Below, one piece after another: positions 21,871-30,096 of a stretch of 64,000 bases of DNA. This stretch comes from Bacteroidota bacterium (GTDB lineage Bacteria; Bacteroidota; Bacteroidia; AKYH767-A; OLB10). The first letter of the stretch is position 1; every line of letters starts with the position of its first letter. A model generated the notes under the pieces. That model worked only from the letters and a program-made list of their open reading frames with translations, was not told the origin of the DNA and made no database searches. Location: assembly GCA_016722525.1 (NCBI GenBank), contig JADKJB010000012.1:1-64000 (forward strand). Reading direction: 5' to 3'. Position numbers and translations under genes: made by a program.

Positions 21871-21948
21871 AGTTTTACAAATTGGATTAAAAAACACTAA
21901 ATCAGTACTGTTTAGTGTCCCTGGCTGGAAATTTACTTTGTTTGAAGC

Positions 21949-21984
21949 AAAAAAAAAACCCGGTTCTTTCGAACCGGGTTTTTT
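21949..21984. terminator. Rho-independent terminator after the sigma factor gene
   Basis: CCCGGTTC and GAACCGGG form a perfect 8-bp stem with a TTTC loop, flanked by ten As on the left and six Ts on the right. Read on the minus strand it ends the sigma factor transcript with a run of ten Ts. It also isolates the alpha-2-macroglobulin gene from that transcript. Confidence 0.92.
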
Positions 21985-21999
21985 ACTTGATGGTGACTT

Positions 22000-22530
22000 T
22001 TAATAGGCCATTGGCCTGTCAAACCTTGGGTTATAATCAGAAAGTGCGGTTTTAAGCTTTTTCCTTGCATTATGGATCCTGATTTTTACAGTTCCCAAAG
22101 GCACCTTCATATGTTGTGCGATCTCTTCGTATTTATATCCCTCAAAGGCCATCACAAAAGGAATCCTTAAGTTGTGAGAAAGTGAACTGATTGCTTTTTG
22201 AATGTCCTTGAGAATCATTTTCCGATCTCCCAGATTAACAGTTCGTTGTGAATGAGAGTTTATATAGTACTGATTTTCAGTATCATCTGTTACAATCTGA
22301 CTGTTCATTTGCCGGCGGTAATTGTTTATGAAAATATTCTTCATTATAGTATATAGCCAAGCCTTCAAATTGGTTCCTTCTCTGAATTTATCGTGATTGC
22401 TGAAGGCTTTCAACATGGTTTCCTGTGGTAAGTCTGTAGCATCTTCCAGATTTCGGGTGAGCTTTAAAGCAAAGTTTCGTAGTGGTTTATAGAGTTCTTT
22501 TGCTTTGTGGTTGAATTCGAATTGTGTCAT
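22000..22530 (-). CDS. ECF-type RNA polymerase sigma factor
   Basis: Sigma-70 family factor of the extracytoplasmic-function type, about 176 residues. Region 2 covers residues about 10-80 (PLRNFALKLT, then NLKAWLYTIMKNIFINNYRR) and region 4 covers about 115-165 (FEGYKYEEIAQHMKVPLGTVKIRIHNARKKL), the DNA-binding helix-turn-helix. The DLPQE segment has a proline where the family usually has Val or Leu, possibly a base error. I choose the ATG at 22530, matching the family start; the frame runs open to 22587. No anti-sigma gene is adjacent, as in the widespread Bacteroidota sigma of this kind. A strong-looking -7 box lies upstream. Confidence 0.92.
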   Translation of the reverse strand: MTQFEFNHKAKELYKPLRNFALKLTRNLEDATDLPQETMLKAFSNHDKFREGTNLKAWLYTIMKNIFINNYRRQMNSQIVTDDTENQYYINSHSQRTVNLGDRKMILKDIQKAISSLSHNLRIPFVMAFEGYKYEEIAQHMKVPLGTVKIRIHNARKKLKTALSDYNPRFDRPMAY

Positions 22531-22615
22531 CGCATTTCTGTTTTTAGGGAGAACTTCTTTTATAAATAATATCCAATTGCATGGCATTGACCACTAATTG
22601 CCTTTATTTATGGCA

Positions 22616-22623
22616 CAAAAGTA
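22616..22623 (-). promoter_or_regulatory. Candidate promoter -7 box for the sigma factor gene
   Basis: The minus strand reads TACTTTTG, a full match to TAnnTTTG, giving a predicted start near 22609 and a leader of about 80 bases to the chosen ATG. The same octamer, followed by TG, precedes prfB at 58767. Confidence 0.5.
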
Positions 22624-22797
22624 GTCGTGAATAATGAACTTTAGATGAAATCTAAATAAGAATATAAATGATTGAAAAACAGTAATATATAAATGAAAAA
22701 AATTACTTTTTGGCCTGAAAAATTGTAGGTTCTCCAGGTTTAGATTGGCTTAAGTTGAAATATTGAATATATGTTATACACAATAAAGTAAAACGTC

Positions 22798-23358
22798 TCA
22801 ACAGGCAACTGATCGAATTTTACTTGAATGATACTCCAGCAATTGATTCGCAGTAGGAATTTGACCGGGATTTATTTGCGGAAATAGAGGAAATGAAACT
22901 TGAGAAAAGTGCAGTGTGTTAAATTGACCTGGCACTATCAAAGGAATTGAATGCATATTCAGCAGCCTATTTATTTCGAACACTTTTAAATTTCTGAATT
23001 GGCTCAGATGGCCTGTTAGGGATGCATCTTCAATACCAGTTGCTTCAGTTGCAACCTGGTCTACTGCTAAAACCCTGGCTAAAGAAGGTATCACTTTTTC
23101 ATAATGATCGCAAACAACAAGTAAATTACTGCCCAATTCCTGAAGGTTTTTTCTTGCTTGTAATACTTTGTTAACAAGTTGATTGACAAAAATTTCTTTT
23201 TGATTAAACGCTTCAGCAATCACAATTTCTCTGGGGTCAAAACAAAAAACAGGAATTAATTGAGTAGTAGTGTCGTCCAGGCATTGCAAAAGGCAATTGT
23301 TTCCTCGCACGGATACCACCTCTCTAAACCAAAATAGTATTTTTTTTGGAACTATCAT
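22798..23358 (-). CDS. Photolyase/cryptochrome N-terminal domain protein, no FAD domain
   Basis: The protein matches only the N-terminal Rossmann-like domain of DNA photolyases and DASH cryptochromes, for example KKILFWFRE near the start, LIPVFCFDPRE, and LQELGSNLLVV. In full photolyases (430-500 residues) a helical FAD-binding domain follows, but here the frame stops after about 186 residues and the next 200 bases are the leader of the sigma gene. The usual N/DLR motif after FWFR is replaced by unrelated residues. It could be a remnant, or a stand-alone domain with another role; without the FAD domain it is not expected to repair DNA. I choose the ATG at 23358. Confidence 0.72.
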   Translation of the reverse strand: MIVPKKILFWFREVVSVRGNNCLLQCLDDTTTQLIPVFCFDPREIVIAEAFNQKEIFVNQLVNKVLQARKNLQELGSNLLVVCDHYEKVIPSLARVLAVDQVATEATGIEDASLTGHLSQFRNLKVFEINRLLNMHSIPLIVPGQFNTLHFSQVSFPLFPQINPGQIPTANQLLEYHSSKIRSVAC

Positions 23359-23429
23359 AACCCAAGAACAAAGTAAAAGCAAAAATTGTTTGAATAGGAG
23401 CCATGAAGATAAGAAAAAAATTCAAATGA

Positions 23430-23624
23430 TCAACTTTTTTTCCTCCAAATAAGGAAGTAGCCAATGGCGAAAATTATAAGCAATGAAAAAAACAGGTTCG
23501 TAGCTAAGAAAAAATAATCCTGGTTATCCAGACTACCTCTTTTTAAATATACCATTCCTGCAGAAAGCAGTGTGCCAGCCAAAACCGAAATTGTTATTAT
23601 TATTGTTCTTCTTTTACTGTTCAT
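23430..23624 (-). CDS. Small two-helix membrane protein
   Basis: A 64-residue frame starting MNSKRRTIIITISVLAG. It has two hydrophobic helices (residues about 8-26 and 41-58) joined by a short polar loop (LKRGSLDNQDY), and a basic end WRKKS. This is typical of a small inner-membrane protein with both ends in the cytoplasm. I recognise no family. It lies between the photolyase-like gene and the LuxE-like gene on the same strand, 71 bp from the former. The clear positive-inside pattern makes it plausible, but the gene call rests on composition alone. Confidence 0.5.
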   Translation of the reverse strand: MNSKRRTIIITISVLAGTLLSAGMVYLKRGSLDNQDYFFLATNLFFSLLIIFAIGYFLIWRKKS

Positions 23625-23692
23625 GATAAAGTTTTTTCAAATGCAATAGTAAGGATTATTTTTTTTGTGTTCCCCCGGCAATAGGCAATTGA

Positions 23693-24648
23693 TCAACCTA
23701 GCATCAGGTTACACCCTCGTAACTCGCTATTATCCATGCGCCCTAAAACTTCAAATTGATCGGCTGAAATTTTTCTGCCAATATCCTGAGTTGCAATAAA
23801 AGCACAGGAATGTATGTTTGCTAAATCAATCACATTTATAGTTCCGGTTATTCCCGTAGCTGTATTTTCAAAAGGATCGTGTAAATCACAAATTAGAACT
23901 CTCACCCACGGAGGTGACGAAAATTTTCCATTACCTGTTGAATACGATTGGGATAACAATTCGGTCATTCCATATTCCGAATGAATAGTGTTTAATCCAC
24001 TCTTATCTTTTAATTCTTCATGCAATGCAGGCTTTATCATTTCTTTTCTATTGCCTTTCATACCACCGGTTTCAAGAACGATGGAATTGGAAAGTTGCAT
24101 AGGGAATTTTTCAAAAAAATCAAGTAATGCATAGGTGACACCAAAAAGGAAAATATTTTCTTTTGACAGAGCTTTGATTTTTGAATTCAATTCATCGTGA
24201 TTGTAAAGATAAAATCCATTTTCACAGTGTCCGCTTGCTTCCATTAATTTTTGCACCATATAGATCAATGAAGACCCCGTTCGTTCTAAGTAGGAGGGAA
24301 GTAAGGCAAGAAAACAATATTGCTTAGGATTTCCGTAAGTCCGTTCAAAACATTTTAGTAAACTTTCATCATATAAGGTTAAATCAGGAACATAATGACT
24401 GCTCGTTTCCTGGCCTGTAGTTCCGCTGCTGGTGAAATAAAATTCTGGTGTTTCTGTTTTATCGGTTACAATTTTGTTTTTAAAAAGCGTAACCGGTAAA
24501 AAGGAATTTGATGATAGGTTTTAACGGAATGAATATCAAATCTCAATAAAGTTAAAAACTCTTTGTATACCTTAACATGGGTCGCCTGATACCTGAATAA
24601 TTCAATAGCATGCCTGTTAAAATCGTGCTCATCATGAATGGTGAACAT
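23693..24648 (-). CDS. LuxE-like acyl-protein synthetase (apparent frameshift)
   Basis: Adenylate-forming enzyme of the LuxE/PaaK type, which activates a fatty acid with ATP and transfers it to a protein acceptor. Recognisable parts are QIPFLPVTLFKNK (after correction), the phosphate-binding FTSSGTTGQ segment, and SEYGMTELLSQ followed by IATQDIGRK. Near 24485-24495 one T is missing; adding it joins the N-terminal piece to the rest in one frame of about 318 residues. I choose the ATG at 24648 (MFTIHDEHDF). No luxC or luxD partner is near, so the acyl group and acceptor are unknown. nadB lies immediately upstream on the same strand, 63 bp away. Confidence 0.82.
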
Positions 24649-24711
24649 GCTTTTACGAAAGTAGGGAAGATGGAAGGAGCTCAATGAATTAGTTGCAAAT
24701 GAAAGTGATTC

Positions 24712-26303
24712 TCAATTAGAAGAATTGGTACGACTGTTATTTGATTTAACATGATCCGAATTGTAATGTAATCCTCTGTTTTCAGTTCGTACCATGGCCT
24801 GTTTTACGATTAGATAGGCAACATTCACCAGATTTCGTAATTCCATTAATGGCGCTGAAACAACTGTCATTTTGTAAAGCGCTTCTGTCTCGACGTAGAT
24901 CATTTCAAGTCTGTCGAAGGCCCTTTTAAACGAATATTTGTTCTCACAATTCCAACATAGTTACTCATCACTTTTTGTAGTTCTGAAACGTTGTGAGTAA
25001 TCAAAATCATTTCTTCCGGTTGATGGGTTCCTTCCGAATCCCACTCAGGAATATTTTCATTAAATTTAATTTCATTCAATATTTCTTTGCCATGAACGAA
25101 TGCTCTGTAAGCATACACCGCTGCTTCCAGTAAGGAGTTCGATGCAAGTCGGTTCGCCCCATGCAAACCGGTCGATGAACATTCTCCGGCAGCATATAAA
25201 TTTGCAATGGAGGTGCGCCCATCCATATCTACTGCAATTCCACCACAAGTATAATGAGCTGCCGGAACAACCGGTATCATTTGTTTACGGAAATCGATTC
25301 CTAGTGAAAGACATTTTTTGTTGATATTTGGGAAATGATTTATAAAACTTTCGGAATCAAGATGACTACAATCCAGATAAACAAAATCATCTCCCCGCAC
25401 TTTCATTTCATTGTCAATTGCCCGCGCAACTATATCACGAGGAGCCAGCGATAGCCGGGTATCGTAGCGCTGCATAAATTCTTTTTTATCTGTGGTTTTC
25501 AATATTCCTCCAAATCCCCGTACTGCTTCTGAAATGAGAAAGCAGGGTTTTTCTTCCGGATTATATAGTGCAGTTGGATGAAACTGAATAAATTCCATTC
25601 CTTGTACCTTTCCTTTCGCACGATAAACCATGGCAATTCCATCTCCGGTAGCAATTTTTGGATTGGTAGTATTTGCATAAACATTGCCTGCACCACCAGT
25701 GGCCATTAATGTTATTTTTGAAAGAATAGTTTCTACTTTTTCAGTTTTTAAATTGAGGGCATAAATACCATAACACTGGATGTCTTTTGAATCTTTGGTA
25801 ACCATCTTTCCAAGGTGGTGTTGGGTAATGATATCTACAGCAAAGTAATGTGTATGGAGTTCAATGTTGGGATGAGCATGAATTTTTTGTAACAGCTTGC
25901 GCTCGATTTCTAACCCGGTTATATCTTTAAAATGTAAGATCCTGGACTCGGAATGACCGCCTTCTTTTGCAAGATCAAAATCACCGGATGGGTTTTTATC
26001 GAAATTGGCACCCCATTCTATAATATCATTGATCCGTTCCGGACCTTCACTGATAACCATGCGCACTACCGCCTCATCACACAACCCATCACCGGCGATT
26101 AATGTGTCCTGTACATGTTTTTCAAACGAATCACCGGGATCAGTTACTGCAGCTATTCCTCCCTGGGCATATTTTGTATTCGATTCATCCTCATCTGCTT
26201 TGGTGATTATCATGACTGTGCCCTTTTCAGCTGCTTTCAAGGCATAGTTCAATCCTGCTATCCCTGATCCGATCACTAAAAAATCAACTTTTTTCTGCTT
26301 CAT
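24712..26303 (-). CDS. nadB: L-aspartate oxidase (apparent frameshift)
   Basis: FAD enzyme that oxidises L-aspartate to iminoaspartate, the first step of de novo NAD synthesis. It shows the N-terminal dinucleotide-binding motif GSGIAGLNYA, TKYAQGGIAAV, MEFIQFHPTALY, SEAVRGFGG and the late STGLHGANRLASNSLLEA. After IRLK one A is missing near 24925-24930; adding it gives RAFDRLEMIYVETEALY and a complete C-terminal helical domain, about 530 residues in all. The raw frame would stop early at 24900. No nadA or nadC gene is nearby. The LuxE-like gene follows on the same strand. Confidence 0.95.
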
Positions 26304-26421
26304 TTAATGTATTATGAATTCGAAGGGTTCAGCTTCATTTAAAAACGCTATCTGAAATAAAGAAAATCGAATAAAATGGTAGTGGTTCATTTCGTTATTT
26401 CCCACTCCTAAATAATTAGTA

Positions 26422-26429
26422 TAACTTTG
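26422..26429 (+). promoter_or_regulatory. Candidate promoter -7 box for the lapA-like gene
   Basis: TAACTTTG matches TAnnTTTG, 41 bases before the ATG at 26471, in an otherwise non-coding gap after nadB. No -33 element is clear. Confidence 0.45.
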
Positions 26430-26470
26430 TGTCTCAAATAATTTAGCACAAAGTTAATTAACACAAAATC

Positions 26471-26734
26471 ATGCGACAACTTATTATTGCCATCGTTATA
26501 GCTTTAATGGCCATCGTATTTGCATTGCAAAATGCTGATCCTGTAACTGTTGAGTTATTTTTTTGGAACCTCCCGAATACCAGTCTTGCACTTTTACTGG
26601 TCATTACTCTAATAATTGGAATCATTTCAGGGCTGCTTTTTATGGCATCCTCGGTTTATTCTAAAAATCAAATAGTGAGCGCCCAAAAGAAAAGAATTTT
26701 GGAACTTGAAAAACAAATTACTTTAAAAAAATAA
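26471..26734 (+). CDS. LapA-domain (DUF1049) inner-membrane protein
   Basis: An 87-residue protein with two membrane helices (about residues 3-19 and 38-62) separated by a short segment with the family marks FALQNADPVTVELFFW. It ends in a basic, coiled-coil-like cytoplasmic tail (IVSAQKKRILELEKQITLKK). This arrangement is that of the LapA/DUF1049 family, which in E. coli helps control LpxC and lipopolysaccharide assembly. No lapB gene is adjacent, and whether the same role holds in Bacteroidota is not known to me. The promoter box at 26422 suggests its own transcript, possibly extending into nfu 109 bp downstream. Confidence 0.82.
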   Translation: MRQLIIAIVIALMAIVFALQNADPVTVELFFWNLPNTSLALLLVITLIIGIISGLLFMASSVYSKNQIVSAQKKRILELEKQITLKK

Positions 26735-26843
26735 CAACAATTGTACATTTAACTTGTTAAGAAAATGAGGGAATTTTAAATTCTTAAAGCTCCTATACAA
26801 TCTGAACCGGCATCTCTTTGTCAAAAAAAATCAACCAGTAAAA

Positions 26844-27443
26844 ATGAGTACTCCTACTTCCATGATCCCTGTTAATATATACGCCGAGTCAACACCTAAT
26901 CCTGCTACAATGAAATTCGTCAGCAATATTTTACTGCTCGAAGATGGTGTGGTAGAATATACAAATGCTGGAGATGCAAAAAATTGCCCATTAGCAAAAC
27001 AGTTATTCTCATTCACGGGCGTTAAAGCAGTATTTATCTCTTCTAATTTTATAACGGTAACAAAAGCAAGCGACATCGATTGGTTTGAAATTACCAATAT
27101 CCTTCGTGAGTTCATCCGAGGTTTTCTGATGTCGGGCGAGAAACTTTTTTTAAGTAACCCATTTGCTAAATTGGAACAGCCCGATAAGCAATCAGAAATA
27201 GCAGTTGCAATTAGTACTCCTGTTGAAGGGCAAGAAAAAATTGAGCAACAAATAATTCAAATGCTCGAAGAATATGTAAAGCCGGCAGTTGAACAAGATG
27301 GTGGTGCCATTCATTTTCGCTCTTTTAATAATGGAGTTGTGACTGTTGCACTTAAAGGTTCCTGCAGCGGTTGCCCATCATCATCGCTCACGCTTAAATC
27401 AGGTATTGAAAATCTGCTAAAAAATGGTGCCACAGGTGACTGA
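26844..27443 (+). CDS. NifU-type iron-sulfur carrier (Nfu)
   Basis: Iron-sulfur cluster carrier that receives clusters from the assembly scaffold and delivers them to target enzymes. The 199-residue protein has the Nfu N-terminal domain (IYAESTPNPATMKFVSN start). A C-terminal NifU domain follows from about residue 130 (VEQDGGAIHF), with the cluster-binding CxxC in GSCSGCPSS. This two-domain form is the usual one in Bacteroidota and mitochondria. The start is the ATG at 26844; an ATG at 26865 (MIPVNIYAES) also fits family starts and cannot be excluded. No suf or isc genes are next to it. Confidence 0.92.
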   Translation: MSTPTSMIPVNIYAESTPNPATMKFVSNILLLEDGVVEYTNAGDAKNCPLAKQLFSFTGVKAVFISSNFITVTKASDIDWFEITNILREFIRGFLMSGEKLFLSNPFAKLEQPDKQSEIAVAISTPVEGQEKIEQQIIQMLEEYVKPAVEQDGGAIHFRSFNNGVVTVALKGSCSGCPSSSLTLKSGIENLLKNGATGD

Positions 27444-27600
27444 AGTTGTCGCAGAAGCTGAATAAAGTACTATTACTTTTTTCTTGTGCACAGAGTCAGT
27501 TGTATGGACTTCATTAATGCTAATCTTTGAGTTTCGACCTGTTGGTATAAATTATGTTTTAAATTGTTTGTTGTTCCATATTTTCAAAAACTAATTCAAT

Positions 27601-28353
27601 ATGCCTTTTACCATCCTCCCTGCAGCAAAACAATCCGACGGCCAGTTTAATGGTGGTGCGATCCTTGAAAAAAAGCCTGTCGTCCTTTCGCATGATGGGA
27701 GAAGTTTAACACCATATTCTAATTTATTTTATTGGGCTCACGCATGGAGCGATGATGGAAGTACTATTGGGGAGCATCCGCATCAAGGCTTTGAAATTCT
27801 TTCTTTTGTAATGAAAGGTGGAATTGAACACTATGATTCAGCTAACAGGAAGTGGATTCCATTGCATGAGGGCGATGTTCAGATTATAAGAGCCGGGAGT
27901 GGAATTTCTCATTCCGAAAAGATATTGCCGGGTTCTGCAATGTTTCAAATCTGGTTCGATCCAAATCTTCAAAAAGCTATTTTGAAAACAGCCAGTTATA
28001 ATGATTATTCATCCAGTAGCTTTCCTATAATCACGAATTCAGGATATTCCACAAAAATCCTTAAAGGGGATGGTTCCCCTCTTGAAATGGATACACCGGG
28101 GATCGGAATCCGACAGTTCAAGATTCATGCAGGCGATTTTTCAATTTCTCTGGAAGCGGATAAAACATATTCGATTTTTGTTGTGGATGGCACCATCGAT
28201 GTTGATGGATCTACCCTCATTAAAAATGATTTTTTAAGGATTGATGCTGAAACTGTGCTAAATGCTAAGTCCTTCGAAGGAACTGTGTTGTTTATGATCG
28301 AAACCCCGGCTCAACCGGGTTATCCTACCTATGCGGCCAGGTATATGCACTGA
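27601..28353 (+). CDS. Pirin family cupin protein
   Basis: A 250-residue bicupin of the pirin family. The N-terminal cupin has the metal-binding histidines in GEHPHQGFEILSFV and the later SGISHSEK, which together match the pirin iron site. The C-terminal cupin is more degenerate. Some bacterial pirins act as quercetinases or regulators of central metabolism; the role here cannot be told. The gene stands alone, with 157 bp before and 187 bp after it, and a small hairpin follows its stop. The start at 27601 (MPFTILPAAKQSDG) fits the family. Confidence 0.9.
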   Translation: MPFTILPAAKQSDGQFNGGAILEKKPVVLSHDGRSLTPYSNLFYWAHAWSDDGSTIGEHPHQGFEILSFVMKGGIEHYDSANRKWIPLHEGDVQIIRAGSGISHSEKILPGSAMFQIWFDPNLQKAILKTASYNDYSSSSFPIITNSGYSTKILKGDGSPLEMDTPGIGIRQFKIHAGDFSISLEADKTYSIFVVDGTIDVDGSTLIKNDFLRIDAETVLNAKSFEGTVLFMIETPAQPGYPTYAARYMH

Positions 28354-28363
28354 TTTTGAATCG

Positions 28364-28381
28364 GCTACATGAAAATGTAGC
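28364..28381 (+). terminator. Small hairpin after the pirin gene
   Basis: GCTACAT and ATGTAGC form a perfect 7-bp stem with a GAAA tetraloop, 11 bases after the pirin stop. The following AATTTATTT is a poor T tract, so termination may be weak. Confidence 0.4.
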
Positions 28382-28486
28382 AATTTATTTGCCACTGCTA
28401 TTTTGGTCTGTAAGTCATTATCTATAGGTGAACCAGGCACTTTTTTCTCTGTGTTTTGATTTTTATATCAGGCAGTAAACAACTGG

Positions 28487-28513
28487 TTGCTATCTGTTTT
28501 TCTTTTATCTTTG
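28487..28513 (+). promoter_or_regulatory. Candidate promoter for the TolC-like gene
   Basis: TATCTTTG at 28506-28513 matches TAnnTTTG, and a TTG at 28487-28489 lies 16 bases upstream of it. The predicted start near 28520 leaves a leader of about 20 bases before the ATG at 28541. Confidence 0.5.
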
Positions 28514-28540
28514 TTCGACTAAATAAGTTATCGCAGTATT

Positions 28541-29935
28541 ATGAATTTTAACATTCAATTTAATATGATTCACCGTTCTTTTGTCTTCAGGAAATATTGC
28601 ACCGGCAAATCTTTTATTTTTATTCTGGTGTTTCTTTTTGTCAGTTCTATAGCTCCTGCACAAAAAGTATGGACCTTGCAGGAGTGTATCGAATATGCAC
28701 TGAATAATAATATTACCATTAAACAAACTGAAATTTCTACCGAAATTTCTGACGTTAATTACTTGCAAAACAAAGCAGCTTTTTTTCCTACTTTGAATTC
28801 CAATGGTTCTTATAGTTATAATTTCGGTCGATCGGTTGATCCGTTTACCTATAACTTTTCAAACAGCGAAATTCAATCAGCCAATATATCACTAAGTAGT
28901 AACCTGAATGTTTTTAGTGGTTTGCAATTACAGAATTCTTTGTCGCAAAGTAAATATGAGTACATGGCAGGTAAAGAAAATCTGCTCAAAATAAAAAATG
29001 ATGTAGCCCTTAATGTAGCGGCAGCTTATCTTCAGGTACTTTATAGCAAGGAATCACTGAAGTTGGCTAACGATAGACTGGAATCATCAAAACAAACACA
29101 AATCCGTACTAAATTGATGGTAGACGCCGGTAGCATGGCTCAAGGTAATTTGCTGGACGCTGATGCTGCTCTTGCCGGTGAGGAATTGAATGTGATTAAC
29201 AATGAAAACCTATTAAAAAGTGCACTTATTGCGGTCACACAATTACTGGAGCTGAAAACAACTGATGGATTCACTGTTGCCGATCCTTCTGTGGATCTGC
29301 CCGATCAATCCGCTCTGGCTTTAAGTCCGGATGAAATATTCAATACCTCATTGAAAACACTTCCTGAATTCAGAGCTTCTGAATTAAACATTAAAGTTGC
29401 CGAGAAAGGATTGTCCATTTCTAAAGGTGCTCGCTCGCCCAGGCTGAATTTGTTTGGATCAATTGCTTCAGGGTACTCGAATGCTGCCAGAAATTTAACA
29501 GGAGGTGATGTGGTTTTTGGGGATCAACTCGATAATAATTTTAATAAATCTTTTGGTTTGAGCCTTACAATTCCACTCTTCAATGGCTGGTCTGCAGAAT
29601 CCAATATTAAGAGAGCTCGTCTTAACCTTGAAAATGTTCGCTATACGGATCAACTTACCCGAAATCAGGCATATAAAAGTATTTTTCAAGCCCATTCCGA
29701 TGCCACAGCTGGTTTAAAAAAGTATTATGCTTCTGAAAAAGCTGCCATCGCCAATAAGGAAGCGCTGGTTTATGCACAAAAAAAATATGACGTGGGTATC
29801 TTAAGCTCTATTGAATTTTTAAATGTAAAAAATGCAACTTCTAAAGCTGAATCTGATTTCCTTCAAGCTAAATATGACTTGATATTTAGAGTAAAAGTGA
29901 TTGACTTCTATCTCGGAAAACCACTAATATTCTAA
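28541..29935 (+). CDS. TolC family outer-membrane efflux protein
   Basis: Outer-membrane channel of the TolC type, which forms a trimeric duct for export systems. A signal peptide (hydrophobic SFIFILVFLFVSS, ending near APAQ) is followed by WTLQECIEYALNNNITIKQ, the classic start of the mature domain. Two outer-membrane efflux repeats of long helices come next, with NFGRSVDPFTYNFSN, SGLSLTIPLFNGW-like and KYDVGILSSIEFLN segments. The 464-residue length is normal. The adaptor gene follows 161 bp downstream on the same strand, so both probably serve one exporter. No inner-membrane ABC or RND pump gene is next to them. Confidence 0.94.
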   Translation: MNFNIQFNMIHRSFVFRKYCTGKSFIFILVFLFVSSIAPAQKVWTLQECIEYALNNNITIKQTEISTEISDVNYLQNKAAFFPTLNSNGSYSYNFGRSVDPFTYNFSNSEIQSANISLSSNLNVFSGLQLQNSLSQSKYEYMAGKENLLKIKNDVALNVAAAYLQVLYSKESLKLANDRLESSKQTQIRTKLMVDAGSMAQGNLLDADAALAGEELNVINNENLLKSALIAVTQLLELKTTDGFTVADPSVDLPDQSALALSPDEIFNTSLKTLPEFRASELNIKVAEKGLSISKGARSPRLNLFGSIASGYSNAARNLTGGDVVFGDQLDNNFNKSFGLSLTIPLFNGWSAESNIKRARLNLENVRYTDQLTRNQAYKSIFQAHSDATAGLKKYYASEKAAIANKEALVYAQKKYDVGILSSIEFLNVKNATSKAESDFLQAKYDLIFRVKVIDFYLGKPLIF

Positions 29936-30096
29936 TGTTTTAGAAGGTTTTTGATCTTTATTCCCTCCTGGCAATCAACAGGTGAATTTTAGCATATTAG
30001 ATTTCATGGTCTTTTGTTGATAAGAACTTTCAATAACGCGATGTTTCTTATTATTTTAGCCCCTTATTAATTAATTACAGTTCTAAGTTCAAATTT

